From NCBI RefSeq assembly GCF_030142155.1, contig NZ_CP126247.1, positions 3,668,962 through 3,732,961 on the forward strand: a DNA stretch of 64,000 bases. The letters run 5' to 3'. This document shows, one piece after another, positions 33,353 to 43,398 of this stretch (positions within the stretch are counted from its first letter, which is position 1; every line of letters starts with the position of its first letter). Source of the stretch: Arthrobacter sp. zg-Y820. GTDB lineage: Bacteria > Actinomycetota > Actinomycetes > Actinomycetales > Micrococcaceae. The position numbers and the translations under genes are program-made. The notes beneath the pieces are model-generated. The model made no database searches, was not told the DNA's origin, and saw only the letters and a program-made list of their open reading frames with translations.

Positions 33353-34815
33353 GGGGTTCCTGCTTCCTGTGCTGCGGGCTGAACCGGGTCCGCACGCCGG
33401 GGTCCGCGCGGGAGCCGGAGCCGGTGGTCCGGCGCATGGTCAAAGGGGCCGCCCTGGGGATCGTCGACGTCGAGCCGGCGCACCGGATCACCCGCGGGGT
33501 TCAGGATGTCGGCGACAACCCGCGCCACGAGCCAGGCCGTTGCCGCGACATGGCCTCCCACGGCCCAGACGTAGTACGCGGCCTCGATGTTGTTCCGGGG
33601 GTCGCCGCCGGAGGTCTGGGCGCCCAGGTACATCCAGACGGCCCACCAGTGCAGCACCTCAAAGAACTGCCACACCAGGAAGTCCCTCCACCGCGGGCGG
33701 GCGAGGGCAACCAGCGGGATCAGCCACAGGACAAACTGGGGCGAATAGACCTTGTTGGTCAGGATGAAGGCCGCCACGATCAGGAACGCCAGCTGGGCCA
33801 GCCGGGGGCGGCGGGGCGCGGCAAGCGCGAGCAGGGCTATTCCGGCGCACGCGGCGGCGAAGAGGGCGTACGCCCAGACATTGATGAAGGCCGGCTCCGC
33901 TTCCGCCAGGCCGAGCCGCCCGGACATCAGGTTCCAGGCAAACCACACCGAGGAATATCCGGCCGGACGCTCCCCGGTGAAGCTGAGGAAGAATTTCCAG
34001 CCGGTGAAGTCGGAGACCATGAAGGGAACATTCACCGCGAGCCAGGTGGCGGCGGCCGCGCCCACGGCCGCGAAGGCCGGCCGCAGCCGCAGCGTCCGCA
34101 AGGCCAGGACCAGCACCGCGCCCAGGATCAGCACCGGATACAGCTTCAGCGCCGTGCCCAACCCCAGGAACACCCCCGCCAGGACCGGCTGGCTGCGGGC
34201 GAAGGCCAGCATGCCCAGGGCGGCCAGCAGCACGGCCCAGATGTCCCAGTTGATGAACACGGACAGGATCATCGCCGGAGCCAGGGCCACCATGGCAGCG
34301 TCCCAGGGCCGGCGGTTGGTCATGCGCAGCGTGGCCACCACGGTGGCGATCCAGGCCAGGGCGGCCAGCGCGGCGTTGATGTCGAAGTAGGCCAGCGCCC
34401 GCTCCGCCGAGACACCGTCGCCCGGCACGAGCAGGGCGACGGCCCCGGCCAGCAGGCCCAGCAGCACCGGATATTCAAAGCCGACACCGGGCGTCAGGAA
34501 GGGAAAGACGCCCTCGGCCAGCCCGCGCGAGTCAAACAGCACCGGCCAGTCCGAGTAGCAGGCCTTGTAGAAATGGTCCGGAGAGGTCCAGCCGCCGGTC
34601 CGGCAGGGCATTTTCACCAGCACGGCCAGGAGGGCGGCGGCAGTGGTGAGCAGGATCAGCACCCGTTCCACCGTGAAAAACCCCGGCGTCACGATCCCCG
34701 GCGCGGTGTGTCGGCCCAGCGGCCCGCCGATGACTTCGGTAAGCGTTTTGAGCAACGGATCGTTGCGGCTGGGGACCACTGTGCGCAGCGGCCGCCGTCG
34801 GGGCTTGGGCTCCAT
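33349..34815 (-). CDS. Glycosyltransferase family 87 / DUF2029 membrane protein
   Basis: 488 residues from ATG 34815; 11 further residues upstream are unsupported. About eleven membrane segments and the N-terminal loop YSDWPVLFDSRGLAEGVFPF with FEYPVLLG are typical of GT87 (DUF2029) GT-C enzymes, which use polyprenyl-phosphate sugars on the outer membrane face. Divergent from ino1. Sugar and acceptor unknown. ATGA-coupled to the oxidoreductase. Confidence 0.78.
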   Translation of the reverse strand: MEPKPRRRPLRTVVPSRNDPLLKTLTEVIGGPLGRHTAPGIVTPGFFTVERVLILLTTAAALLAVLVKMPCRTGGWTSPDHFYKACYSDWPVLFDSRGLAEGVFPFLTPGVGFEYPVLLGLLAGAVALLVPGDGVSAERALAYFDINAALAALAWIATVVATLRMTNRRPWDAAMVALAPAMILSVFINWDIWAVLLAALGMLAFARSQPVLAGVFLGLGTALKLYPVLILGAVLVLALRTLRLRPAFAAVGAAAATWLAVNVPFMVSDFTGWKFFLSFTGERPAGYSSVWFAWNLMSGRLGLAEAEPAFINVWAYALFAAACAGIALLALAAPRRPRLAQLAFLIVAAFILTNKVYSPQFVLWLIPLVALARPRWRDFLVWQFFEVLHWWAVWMYLGAQTSGGDPRNNIEAAYYVWAVGGHVAATAWLVARVVADILNPAGDPVRRLDVDDPQGGPFDHAPDHRLRLPRGPRRADPVQPAAQEAGTP

Positions 34816-34996
34816 GCTTACCAGTATGACGCCGGCAACGGGCCGCATCGGCCTCGAATACCGGCCGCGCGGTGGCCGTCGCGGGCGGTCCGCATGTGAT
34901 GCTTCACACGGAACTTACGGGCTGAGGCCGTAGACTGGGCCGATCTTGCCGCGTTTGGCGCGGCAACAGTAAAATTTTTGTCTTCAAAGGAGAACC

Positions 34997-36082
34997 GTGG
35001 CAAAGAACCCCATTCGGGTCGCAATCGTCGGTGTTGGAAACTGCGCAGCGTCGCTGGTCCAGGGCGTCCAGTACTACCGTGACGCTGACCCGGACCTGAC
35101 CGTTCCCGGCCTGATGCACGTGAAGTTCGGCCAGTACCACGTCAACGACGTGCAGTTCGTGGCAGCCTTTGACGTGGACAGCAAGAAAGTCGGTCTGGAC
35201 CTGGCCGACGCCATTGGGGCCAGCGAGAACAACACCATCAAGATTGCCGACGTCCCGCAGACCGGCATCACCGTCCAGCGCGGCCACACCCTCGACGGCT
35301 TGGGCAAGTACTACCGGGAAACGATCGTAGAGTCCGACGCCGAACTTGTGGACATTGTTGCCTCGCTTCGGGAGAACAACGTGGATGTCATGGTCTGCTA
35401 CCTGCCGGTCGGCTCCGAGCAGGCTGCGAAGTTCTACGCCCAGTGCGCCATTGACGCCGGCGTCGCTTTCGTGAACGCGCTGCCCGTGTTCATTGCCGGG
35501 ACCAAGGAATGGGCCGACAAGTTCACCGCCGCCGGGGTTCCGATCATCGGCGACGACATCAAGAGCCAGATCGGCGCCACCATCACCCACCGGGTCATGG
35601 CCAAGCTGTTCGAGGACCGCGGCGTCATCCTGGACCGCACCTACCAGCTCAACGTCGGCGGAAACATGGACTTCAAGAACATGCTCGAGCGCGAGCGCCT
35701 GGAGTCCAAGAAGATTTCCAAGACCCAGGCGGTCACCTCCAACACGTCGGCGGACCTGAAGGCAGACGACGTGCACATCGGCCCGTCGGACTACGTGGCC
35801 TGGCTCGATGACCGCAAGTGGGCCTTTGTCCGCTTGGAGGGCCGCAACTTCGGCGACGCTCCGGTGTCGCTGGAATACAAGCTTGAGGTCTGGGACTCCC
35901 CCAACTCCGCCGGCGTGATCATCGATGCCATCCGTGCCGCCAAGATCGCCCTGGACCGGGGCGTCGGCGGACCCATCCTCTCGGCGTCGAGCTACTTCAT
36001 GAAGTCCCCGCCGGAGCAGTACAACGATGACGTTGCCAAGGAAAAGGTGGAGCAGTTCATCCGCGGCGAGGTCGAGCGCTAA
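34997..36082 (+). CDS. ino1: Inositol-3-phosphate synthase
   Basis: 361 residues from GTG 34997 with AAAGGAG upstream. NAD-binding [12 protein letters not shown] near residue 13, the actinobacterial-type [11 protein letters not shown] and a late [18 protein letters not shown]. It converts glucose 6-phosphate to inositol 3-phosphate, the precursor of phosphatidylinositol and of mycothiol (MshA is encoded 2 kb downstream on the other strand). Length fits the short actinobacterial form. Confidence 0.95.
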   Translation: MAKNPIRVAIVGVGNCAASLVQGVQYYRDADPDLTVPGLMHVKFGQYHVNDVQFVAAFDVDSKKVGLDLADAIGASENNTIKIADVPQTGITVQRGHTLDGLGKYYRETIVESDAELVDIVASLRENNVDVMVCYLPVGSEQAAKFYAQCAIDAGVAFVNALPVFIAGTKEWADKFTAAGVPIIGDDIKSQIGATITHRVMAKLFEDRGVILDRTYQLNVGGNMDFKNMLERERLESKKISKTQAVTSNTSADLKADDVHIGPSDYVAWLDDRKWAFVRLEGRNFGDAPVSLEYKLEVWDSPNSAGVIIDAIRAAKIALDRGVGGPILSASSYFMKSPPEQYNDDVAKEKVEQFIRGEVER

Positions 36083-36116
36083 CCTCCCTCCCCCGCTCAG
36101 CCTCCCCGCCGTCCCG

Positions 36117-36172
36117 CGAGATGGCAGAAGGTGCGCTTCCCAGTGCCGGGAAGGGCATCTTCTGCCATCTCG
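36117..36172. terminator. Long hairpin between ino1 and fhs
   Basis: CGAGATGGCAGAAG (36117-36130) pairs with CTTCTGCCATCTCG (36159-36172), continuing through TGC/GCA and CTTCCC/GGGAAG around AGTGCC with one mismatch. It lies exactly between the convergent stops. No T-run. Probable bidirectional terminator or 3' end protector. Confidence 0.65.
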
Positions 36173-36190
36173 GCACGGGCCGGGCGCCGC

Positions 36191-37876
36191 TTAGAACAAA
36201 CCCTGCGGCGTGCCGTCAGCGGCCACGTCCATGCGCAGCGCCGCGGGGGACTTCGGCAGCCCGGGCATGGTCATCACGGCCCCGGTGAGCGCGACCACGA
36301 AGCCGGCGCCGGTCTTGAGGATCAGGTCCCGCACGTGCACGGTGAAACCGGTGGGCGCGCCAAGCAGGGCCGCGTTGTCGGAGAACGAGTACTGCGTCTT
36401 GGCCATGCACACCGGCAGCGAATCCCATCCCCCGGCCCGGATCTCCTCCAGCCGGCGCCGCGCCGAAACTGAGAATTCGACGTCGTCGGCCCCGTAAATC
36501 TCCCGGGCCACCGTGCGGATCTTCTCCTCCACCGGCAGCTCCAGCGGATACAGGTGCCGGAAAGACGCCGGCTCCGCCAGCGCCGCCCGGACACGCACCG
36601 CCAGGGCGTCGCCGCCGGTCCCGCCGCCGCCCTGCGCCCAGACGTCTGCCGCGGCAACCGGCACGCCCTCGGCTGCGCACCAGCGCAGCAGCCACTCGAG
36701 CTCCTCCGGCGTGTCGGTGCTGAACGTATTGATGGCCACCACCGGATTCAGGCCAAACTTCCGGATGTTTCCGATGTGGCGAAGCAGGTTGGGGGTTCCG
36801 GCCTCAAGCGCGGCCCGGTCCGCGCGGTCCAGTTCGCTCCGGGGCACGCCACCCTGCATCTTGAGCGCCCGGATCGTGGCCACCAGAACGACGGCGTCCG
36901 GTGCCACGTCCGCGGCCCGCGCCGTGATGTCCATGTACTTTTCGGCGCCCAGGTCCGCTCCGAATCCGGCTTCCGTGACCACCACGTCAGCGACGGTGCG
37001 CGCCAGTTCGGTGGCGATCACCGAGTTGCAGCCGTGCGCAATGTTCGCGAACGGCCCGCCGTGGACCAATGCCGGGGTGCCGGCAAGGGTCTGCACCAGG
37101 TTCGGTTTGACCGCGTCCTTCAGCAGCAGCGTCAGGGCTCCCTCCGCGCCGAGGTCCCGCACGGTCACCGGCCGCCGGTCGTAGGTGTAGCCCACGGTGA
37201 TCCGCGCCAGCCGGGCCTTGAGGTCAGCCAGGTCCCGGGCGAGGCAGAACACGGCCATGATTTCGGAGGCGACGGTGATGTCGAAGCCGTCCTGGCGCGG
37301 CGTGCCCTGGACCGGTCCGCCCAGTCCGATCACGATGTCGCGCAGCGAGCGGTCATTCATGTCCATGACGCGGCGGAACGTGATGCGCCGCGGATCGATG
37401 CCCAGGGTATTGCCCTGGTAAATGGAGTTGTCCAGCAGCGCGGCGAGGGCGTTGTTGGCCGTGGTGATGGCATGGAAGTCCCCGGTGAAGTGCAGGTTGA
37501 TGTCCTCCATCGGCGCCACCTGGGAGTAGCCGCCGCCGGTGGCGCCGCCCTTCATGCCCAGGACCGGTCCCAGCGAGGGCTCCCGCAGGGCGATGACAGT
37601 GCTGACTCCCGCCTTGGCCAGGGCATCCCCGAGCCCCACGGTGACGGTGGACTTTCCCTCACCGGCCGGGGTGGGGCTCATGGCGGTAACCAGCACCACC
37701 TTGCCGCGGGTGCCGCGCGGAGGCACCCGCAGCGGGTCGATCTTGGCCTTGTAGCGCCCGTACAGTTCAAGGGCGTCTTCAGGAATGCCGGCGGCGGCGG
37801 CAACCTCCGTGACGGGTTTCAGCACCGCCCGGCGGGAGATTTCCAAATCACTGGACATGTCAGCGGCAGTGCGCAT
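36191..37876 (-). CDS. fhs: Formate--tetrahydrofolate ligase
   Basis: 561 residues from ATG 37876, which has GGAAGGAA seven bases upstream; the frame extends to 38104 into the next gene. The P-loop-like [10 protein letters not shown] near residue 67, [15 protein letters not shown] and the C-terminal [22 protein letters not shown] are diagnostic. It makes 10-formyl-THF from formate and THF using ATP, feeding purine and formyl-Met synthesis. Length matches the family (about 555). Located 59 bp after mshA. Confidence 0.95.
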   Translation of the reverse strand: MRTAADMSSDLEISRRAVLKPVTEVAAAAGIPEDALELYGRYKAKIDPLRVPPRGTRGKVVLVTAMSPTPAGEGKSTVTVGLGDALAKAGVSTVIALREPSLGPVLGMKGGATGGGYSQVAPMEDINLHFTGDFHAITTANNALAALLDNSIYQGNTLGIDPRRITFRRVMDMNDRSLRDIVIGLGGPVQGTPRQDGFDITVASEIMAVFCLARDLADLKARLARITVGYTYDRRPVTVRDLGAEGALTLLLKDAVKPNLVQTLAGTPALVHGGPFANIAHGCNSVIATELARTVADVVVTEAGFGADLGAEKYMDITARAADVAPDAVVLVATIRALKMQGGVPRSELDRADRAALEAGTPNLLRHIGNIRKFGLNPVVAINTFSTDTPEELEWLLRWCAAEGVPVAAADVWAQGGGGTGGDALAVRVRAALAEPASFRHLYPLELPVEEKIRTVAREIYGADDVEFSVSARRRLEEIRAGGWDSLPVCMAKTQYSFSDNAALLGAPTGFTVHVRDLILKTGAGFVVALTGAVMTMPGLPKSPAALRMDVAADGTPQGLF

Positions 37877-37935
37877 CGACGCGTTCCTTCCGTTCCCGAC
37901 GCCGGTGGCCACCGGCGGTGGTACGGACCAAGCTA

Positions 37936-39189
37936 TCAGCGGACGGACTGCGCCGAGAACTGTTCCGCGGCCTGCAGATAACTCTCGGCCGTAAGCGACG
38001 CAGTGCGCTTCCAGCCGAAGGCCGACGCATGCACGGCGGCGCCGTAGCCCAGCGCCCGGCGCAGCCCGGCGTCGTCGTGCAGCCGCTCCAGCTCGGCTGA
38101 CCACCGGCCGCTGTCATGCCCGTCCACCAGCAGGCCGGTGCGGCCGTGTCCGACGGCCTTGGGCAGCCCGCCGACATTGGCCGCCAGCACGGGCGTTCCG
38201 CAGGCCTGGGCTTCCAGGGCAACCAGCCCGAAGGACTCGCTGAAGGAGGGGACGGCGACGACGTCGGCGGCACGGAACCAGTCAGCCAGCGCAGCTGCGC
38301 CCACGGGCGGATGCAGGGAGACGTGGGCGTGCAGCCCCAGCGAGTCGATCAGCGGTTGCAGGTCCAGCACCTCGGAACCGCTCCCGGCGCCGAGGATGCT
38401 GATCTGCAGCGGGATGTCGGGACGGCGGGCATGCAGTTCCGCGGCGGCACGCACCAGTACCTGGGGGCCCTTCATGCGCTGGATGCGGCCGGCAAAGACA
38501 ACGTGGAACACCTCCCGGGGAACGCCCAGGCGGGCACGGGCGGCGTGGGAGTTCCGGCTGGAGAAGATCTGCAGGTCCACGCCGGGAGCCACCACGTCCA
38601 CCTCCAGCGGGTCGGCTCCGTACAGCGCTTCCAGCTCGGCGGCTTCGGTGCTCGTATTGGCGATCAGCCGGGTGGCGCCGTCGACGATGTCCTGCTCCCC
38701 GTCAATCCGGACCTGGGGCTCGGGCTTCTCCCCGGCCTGGAGGCGCAGGTTCTTCACCCGCGCCATGGTGTGCATGGTGTGCACCAGCGGCAGGTCCCAC
38801 GCCCTGGCGACGGCCAGCCCGGCCGTGCCGGACACCCAATAGTGCGAGTGGATGACGTCGAACCGGCGGCCCGCCGGGAAGGGATGGATGTCGCTGACGC
38901 CCAGTGCCAGGGCGTCGGCCAGTCCGGGCAGTGCTTCCTTCGCGATTTTGCGGCGCGGTCCTGCAGTGATGTGGCGGACAGTGACGCCGGGAACGAGTTC
39001 CACGGCTGGCTGCTGACGCGGGTCCGAGGAACGGGTGAAAATATCCACTTCGACGCCGGATCTGGCCAGTTCCACTGCGACCGAGCGGACGTAGACGTTC
39101 ATTCCGCCGGCATCGCCGGAACCTGGCTGCTCCAGGGGTGACGTATGCAACGAGAGCATGGCCACACGCTTTACCTGAAGCAACAGCAC
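37936..39189 (-). CDS. mshA: D-inositol-3-phosphate glycosyltransferase MshA
   Basis: Up to 417 residues. GT-B glycosyltransferase family 4 with the MshA hallmark [56 protein letters not shown] and the E-x7-E region [18 protein letters not shown]. It transfers GlcNAc from UDP-GlcNAc to inositol 3-phosphate, the first step of mycothiol synthesis. Start uncertain: GTG 39189 is very close to AAGGGAG, while TTG three codons on or GTG 39165 ([10 protein letters not shown]) fit known MshA N-termini. Confidence 0.9.
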   Translation of the reverse strand: MLLLQVKRVAMLSLHTSPLEQPGSGDAGGMNVYVRSVAVELARSGVEVDIFTRSSDPRQQPAVELVPGVTVRHITAGPRRKIAKEALPGLADALALGVSDIHPFPAGRRFDVIHSHYWVSGTAGLAVARAWDLPLVHTMHTMARVKNLRLQAGEKPEPQVRIDGEQDIVDGATRLIANTSTEAAELEALYGADPLEVDVVAPGVDLQIFSSRNSHAARARLGVPREVFHVVFAGRIQRMKGPQVLVRAAAELHARRPDIPLQISILGAGSGSEVLDLQPLIDSLGLHAHVSLHPPVGAAALADWFRAADVVAVPSFSESFGLVALEAQACGTPVLAANVGGLPKAVGHGRTGLLVDGHDSGRWSAELERLHDDAGLRRALGYGAAVHASAFGWKRTASLTAESYLQAAEQFSAQSVR

Positions 39190-39318
39190 TCCCTTCTTGG
39201 CCGGCCGCAGTGCTAATCCCCTAATGACTTTATAACGCCGAGGGGCGGAGCATGGTTTCCGGGACGGTTGCCCTTGTCACTTCTGCTGCGGCGCGTCAAA
39301 GCCGGAACCCCATCCGGC

Positions 39319-39350
39319 GGGGAGTCCACGCGGTACAGCGCGGACTCCCC
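39319..39350 (-). terminator. Hairpin after the 97-residue ORF
   Basis: GGGGAGTCC and CGC pair with GCG and GGACTCCCC around GGTACA, one mismatch per arm. It lies 26 bp beyond the stop of the small gene; no T-run follows. Confidence 0.45.
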
Positions 39351-39375
39351 GGGATTTGTTCCCGGTGGGCAGTTC

Positions 39376-39669
39376 CTACTTGGCGGAACAGATGACGTGA
39401 GCCAGCAAATGGCGCTCCGGTCCGTTCCAGCACGCATCAAGCCGCGCCTGGTGGACTGCTTCGGACCGTGCGAAGGAAGCGCGAACGCGGGCAATCAGGG
39501 TTAACGCCCTCCGCCAGGCAGGAGCGGGCGCCGCCCCCGGTGTCGGAACGCCCGACGGCGGTCGGTCCGGCGGCAGGGCCGGCGCTGACGGAGGGGGGAT
39601 GGTTTCCGGGTGCTCCGGGTTTTCCCGGGGGTCGCTGGAGAGGGACGAGGGCAGGTTGAAAGAACGCAC
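39376..39669 (-). CDS. Small hypothetical protein
   Basis: 97 residues from GTG 39669 with CGGAG six bases upstream, and GC-rich third positions throughout, so coding is likely. The N-terminal half is Pro-rich and disordered. The C-terminal half is a compact basic helix pair (ALTLIARVRASFARSEAVHQARLDA then CWNGPERHLLAHVI). Family not recognised. It is the only gene-like frame between mshA and the phosphatase gene. Confidence 0.55.
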   Translation of the reverse strand: MRSFNLPSSLSSDPRENPEHPETIPPPSAPALPPDRPPSGVPTPGAAPAPAWRRALTLIARVRASFARSEAVHQARLDACWNGPERHLLAHVICSAK

Positions 39670-40423
39670 AATAAACTCCGAAAGAATGGCACACCTGTTT
39701 TTGGGTGCGCGAAAGGTACGTGGGAGAAAAAGGAAAGAAATCCCTCAAGGCAGGGAGAAGAAAAGGCGGTTAAAAAGGCAGGGTATTCAGAAGGCAGGCT
39801 GCCGCAGCAAACAACAGTGCGGTCGAATTACCGGCAGGTTATTAGCCGATAAAACAATGCCGAGCCAGGGAGGAGTGCCGCAGGGCGTGCCGGGAACGGA
39901 GCTCCGCGACCGAAGAAAGGAACAGTGCCAAGAGGGAACCCTCCCGGGAGGAACCATGTCGCCGCTGGGCCGGTGGCCACCGGAGGACGGAGGCAACCGC
40001 AGGGAGGTGTCCATCCCAGGACACTGCCCACCCGAGGACGCTGCCCCTCAGGGGCAGGTCGTTCCCGGAACAGAGCCGCCGGGCGGCCGGTGCGAGGCTA
40101 CCCGCGGCCCCCAAGGCCAAACGGGTAGCGTGAACGCCGTCCGGTTCCGCCCTGCCGGCCTGTTCCGCCGGCCATCCGCCGTCCGGTGGGCCGGAGAGCC
40201 GGCCACGCAGTCGAAGGGGTGGACGTGCGGGCCTGCGGGCAGGCATCCGTCGTGGCAGTGAGGAATACATGGATGGTCATTACCCCACCTCCCTTTCATG
40301 AGTGCGTGGATTGCCGGAATGGCTGGTGCGGCCCGCTTATCAGAAAGCTGGCCGCAGGAAAAACATACAACAGGTTTCAGTTCCGTGCCAAGCATTTCCT
40401 GAAACTTTTTCATTTCTTTGCTG
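39670..40423. ncRNA. Hairpin-dense gene-free region, candidate structured RNA
   Basis: About 750 bp with no credible ORF and codon statistics unlike neighbours. The left third is purine-rich on the plus strand and AT-richer than the surroundings. The rest holds many short perfect hairpins: CGGAGCTCCG near 39898, CCTCCCGGGAGG at 39940-39951, CCGGTGGCCACCGG at 39970-39983, GTGTCC/GGACAC at 40007-40024, CTGCCCCT/AGGGGCAG at 40041-40057, CTACCCG/CGGGTAG enclosing GGCC/GGCC at 40098-40128, GCCGGC/GCCGGC at 40154-40172 and GCCTGC/GCAGGC at 40231-40244. RNase P RNA and tmRNA signatures were looked for and not found. Strand is unknown. Confidence 0.4.
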
Positions 40424-41080
40424 CTAATAGTTCCAGCGCACTATTGCGGGCGTGTGTTTGTCCCAGCCCAGCAGGCAGACGGCAGCGGTTCCGAGCACGA
40501 AATGCCGGCCGTGGTCTGCCGGAAGCCCCAACCAGCGGGCGGCGAGAATCCGCAGGAAGTGGCCGTGCGCCACAAGGAGGACCTTCTCCACCGGGGTTGC
40601 TCCCGGATCCCGGTCCATCGGTGTGCCGCAGCCGGCCTGCACGAGGGAGACGATGCGGTCGGCGCGCTCCGCCACCTGGTCCAGGGTCTCCCCCTGGGGA
40701 ACGCCGTCGTTCCAGATGAGGTAGCCGGGGTTCTCGGCCCGCACCTGCGTGCTCTTGCGGCCCTCGTTGGCTCCGTAGTCCCACTCGTGCGCATGGGGCA
40801 GGATCCGCGGCTCGGGGTATCCCACCAGCTCCGCGGTGCGCCGGGCGCGGATCAGCGGGGAGGACAGCACCAGGTCAAAGTCGACCTGCCCGATCTTCTC
40901 CTTCGCGGCGACCGCCTGGGCCTCCCCGGCCGCGGTCAGCGGAATGTCCGTCAGGCCGGTGTAGTTTCCCTCGCGGGACCACTCCGTCTCGCCGTGGCGC
41001 AGCAGCCACAGCCGCGGCAGCCGCGTTCCCGCCGGCGTCGTATCCGGAACCGCCGGACCGAAGTCCTCAGCGTCGCTCAT
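40424..41080 (-). CDS. Histidine phosphatase family protein
   Basis: 218 residues. RLWLLRHGETEWSREGNYTGLTDIPLT (RHG catalytic motif near residue 28) and a later VAHGHFLRIL histidine define the phosphoglycerate-mutase-like phosphatase family. Actual substrate is unknown; a broad phosphatase is more likely than glycolytic mutase. ATG with GGAAGGAAG upstream, overlapping the stop of cca (ATGA), so expressed with it. Confidence 0.88.
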   Translation of the reverse strand: MSDAEDFGPAVPDTTPAGTRLPRLWLLRHGETEWSREGNYTGLTDIPLTAAGEAQAVAAKEKIGQVDFDLVLSSPLIRARRTAELVGYPEPRILPHAHEWDYGANEGRKSTQVRAENPGYLIWNDGVPQGETLDQVAERADRIVSLVQAGCGTPMDRDPGATPVEKVLLVAHGHFLRILAARWLGLPADHGRHFVLGTAAVCLLGWDKHTPAIVRWNY

Positions 41081-42606
41081 TTACTTCCTTCCACTGTTGC
41101 CGACGGGTTTGTGCCCGCCTCTGTTTTGTCACCGGCGCCGGCCTCCGGGGCCGCCGCCGGCGGGCCGGGGACGTCCCGGCTTTCGGGCTGCTCGGCCCAC
41201 CACCCGCGGAGCAGGGCGGCCGCTTCAGCCTCGCCGGAAGGCCCGTTTTCCATGCGCTCTTCGAGCAGGAACCGGTAGGCGCGGCCAACCACGGGGCCCG
41301 GGCGGATGCCCAGCAGCGCCATGATTGCCTCTCCGTCCAGATCCGGACGAATGGCCGCGAGCTCCTCCTGCTCGGCCAGCGCGGCGATCCGGAGCTCAAG
41401 GTCGTCGTAGGCGAAAGCCAGCCGTTCGGCCTTCCGCCGGTTGCGGGTGGTGACATCCGAGCGGGTGAGCCGGTGCAGCCGCTGCAGCAGCGGGCCGGCG
41501 TCGTTGACGTAACGGCGGACGGCGGAGTCCGTCCAGCCGGCATCACCGTAGCCGTAGAAGCGCATGTGCAGCTCCACCAGCCGCGACACCGCCTTGATGG
41601 TGTCGTTGTCGAAACGCAGCGCCTTCATCCGCTTCGCGGTCAGCTTCGACCCGACGGCGTCATGGTGCAGGAAGCTGACGGAACCATTGGGCTCGAAGCG
41701 GCGGGTGGCGGGCTTTCCGACGTCGTGCATCAGGGCCGCGAACCGCAGGACGAAGTCCGGGGCGGGAACATCGCCGTCGGCGCCGGTCTCATGCCCGCAG
41801 GCCTGGCGCAGCACCGTCAGCGAATGCTGGTAGACGTCCTTGTGCCGGTGATGCTCGTCGATTTCCAGTTTCAGGGCGGAGACCTCCGGCAGCACATGCT
41901 CGGCCAGTCCGCTTTCCACGAGCAGGTCGATGCCGGTCCACGGCGCCTTGCCGTTGATCAGTTTCACGAGCTCATCGCGGACACGCTCGGCGGAAATAAT
42001 CGTGATCCGGCCGGCCATGTCCTTCATCGCCTCAAACACATCCGGGGCCACATCCACTTCCAGCTGGGACGCGAACCGGGCGGCGCGCATCATCCGCAGC
42101 GGATCGTCGGAGAACGACGTCGACGGGGCGCCCGGGGTGCGGACGAGGCCGGCCTGCAGGTCCTGCGCTCCCCCGAACGGATCCACCAACTCCATGGAGG
42201 GCAGCCGCAGCGCCATCGCATTCATGGTGAAATCACGGCGGAACAGATCATCCTCAAGCTTGTCGCCGAAGGCCACGGCCGGCTTCCGCGACTCCGGGTC
42301 ATAGGCATCGGCCCGGTAAGTGGTGATTTCGATCTGGAACCCGGCCTTGCGCAAACCGATGGTGCCGAACGCCCGGCCGATCTCCCAATACGTGTCGCAC
42401 CAGCGGCGGATGACGTTGATGATGTCATCCGGGCGGGCGTTGGTGGTGAAGTCCAGGTCCGGAGACACCCGCCCCAGGAAAAGATCACGCACGGGACCGC
42501 CGACGAGGGAAAGCTCGTAGCCGGCGTTCTCGAACAGCGTTCCGAGCTCACCGACAACGGAGGGCAGGGGAGTCTTCAGGGCCGAACTATCAAAAAGGTG
42601 CACCAT
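41077..42606 (-). CDS. cca: CCA tRNA nucleotidyltransferase
   Basis: 509 residues. Class II nucleotidyltransferase head VGGPVRDLFLGRVSPDLDFTT near 36, the RRDFTMNAMAL region, RNA-binding neck and an HD hydrolase domain (LMHDVGKPATR near 292). Corresponds to mycobacterial pcnA (Rv3907c). It adds or repairs the 3' CCA of tRNAs. Divergent from the NUDIX gene, conserved actinobacterial order. Confidence 0.93.
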   Translation of the reverse strand: MVHLFDSSALKTPLPSVVGELGTLFENAGYELSLVGGPVRDLFLGRVSPDLDFTTNARPDDIINVIRRWCDTYWEIGRAFGTIGLRKAGFQIEITTYRADAYDPESRKPAVAFGDKLEDDLFRRDFTMNAMALRLPSMELVDPFGGAQDLQAGLVRTPGAPSTSFSDDPLRMMRAARFASQLEVDVAPDVFEAMKDMAGRITIISAERVRDELVKLINGKAPWTGIDLLVESGLAEHVLPEVSALKLEIDEHHRHKDVYQHSLTVLRQACGHETGADGDVPAPDFVLRFAALMHDVGKPATRRFEPNGSVSFLHHDAVGSKLTAKRMKALRFDNDTIKAVSRLVELHMRFYGYGDAGWTDSAVRRYVNDAGPLLQRLHRLTRSDVTTRNRRKAERLAFAYDDLELRIAALAEQEELAAIRPDLDGEAIMALLGIRPGPVVGRAYRFLLEERMENGPSGEAEAAALLRGWWAEQPESRDVPGPPAAAPEAGAGDKTEAGTNPSATVEGSK

Positions 42607-42737
42607 AGTGCTTTAAGCGTGCCAGATAAAAGGTCCGAAGACGCACAGCGGGGTCCCTTCGGTGCCCGGACACGCCGAGCGTTCCCGCGTCCTCCCCGGG
42701 CCTCCCCCGGACAGTCATCATCCCCGGACAAAGATCG

Positions 42738-42743
42738 TTAGAG
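42738..42743 (+). promoter_or_regulatory. Possible -10 box for leaderless NUDIX transcript
   Basis: TAGAGT sits seven bases before the ATG at 42751, and no ribosome site is present. This spacing is typical of leaderless actinobacterial mRNAs. Confidence 0.4.
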
Positions 42744-42750
42744 TGGTCCT

Positions 42751-43281
42751 ATGGCCCATCCTGTACCGAGCGCACCCAAGCGAACCCCATTGACGGCGTC
42801 AATGGGCGGGGTCGGTGCGCATCCGGTGCATGCCTCACTGCCCACGGTGGAAGAGGTCTCGGCCGGCGGAATTGTGGTTGACTCCTCATCCTCGGAGCTG
42901 CCGGTGGCGATCATTGCCCGGCTGAACCGCGGCGGACGGCTGGAATGGTGCCTGCCCAAAGGCCATCCCGAGAATGATGAAGACAGCCGCGAAGCAGCCA
43001 TCCGGGAGATCGCCGAGGAGACCGGAATCGACGGGCGCATCCTGACCGCCCTGGGCAGCATCGACTATTGGTTTACGGTCAGCGGCCACCGGGTGCACAA
43101 GACGGTCCACCACTTCCTGCTGGCCGCCACCGGCGGAAACCTCACGATCGAGAACGATCCGGACCACGAGGCCGTGGACGTTGCCTGGGTTCCCCTGGCC
43201 GAGCTCGGCAAACGGCTCTCCTTTCCCAACGAGCGGCGCATCGCCGACCTCGCCCGGGAAATCCTCCCCCGCTACCTCTGA
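42751..43281 (+). CDS. NUDIX hydrolase (MutT4-like)
   Basis: 176 residues. NUDIX box [23 protein letters not shown] near residues 71-93 with all catalytic Glu residues. Positional equivalent of mutT4 (Rv3908), next to cca and upstream of murJ. Hydrolyses nucleoside diphosphate-linked substrates; exact one unknown. A 40-residue N-terminal stretch precedes the domain. Confidence 0.88.
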   Translation: MAHPVPSAPKRTPLTASMGGVGAHPVHASLPTVEEVSAGGIVVDSSSSELPVAIIARLNRGGRLEWCLPKGHPENDEDSREAAIREIAEETGIDGRILTALGSIDYWFTVSGHRVHKTVHHFLLAATGGNLTIENDPDHEAVDVAWVPLAELGKRLSFPNERRIADLAREILPRYL

Positions 43282-43398
43282 GCGCCCGGCGAGCGGGTGC
43301 ACCCGCTTCGCCCGCCACGCCCGGCCCGCCTCAGACCTTCAGGCGCTGCCCCCCCCGGTTTAAGCCCTGCCCGGTCGAGGTGAGAGCATAGGGACACC

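Noticed and set aside
39599..40261. 220-codon plus-strand frame in the mshA-phosphatase gap
   Set aside because: No GC-rich third-position pattern, biased residue composition (Arg, Gly, Pro), no ribosome site, and it crosses many small hairpins.
40048..40413. 121-codon Cys-containing minus-strand frame
   Set aside because: Weak ribosome site, no third-position bias and no recognisable family; it lies inside the hairpin-rich region.
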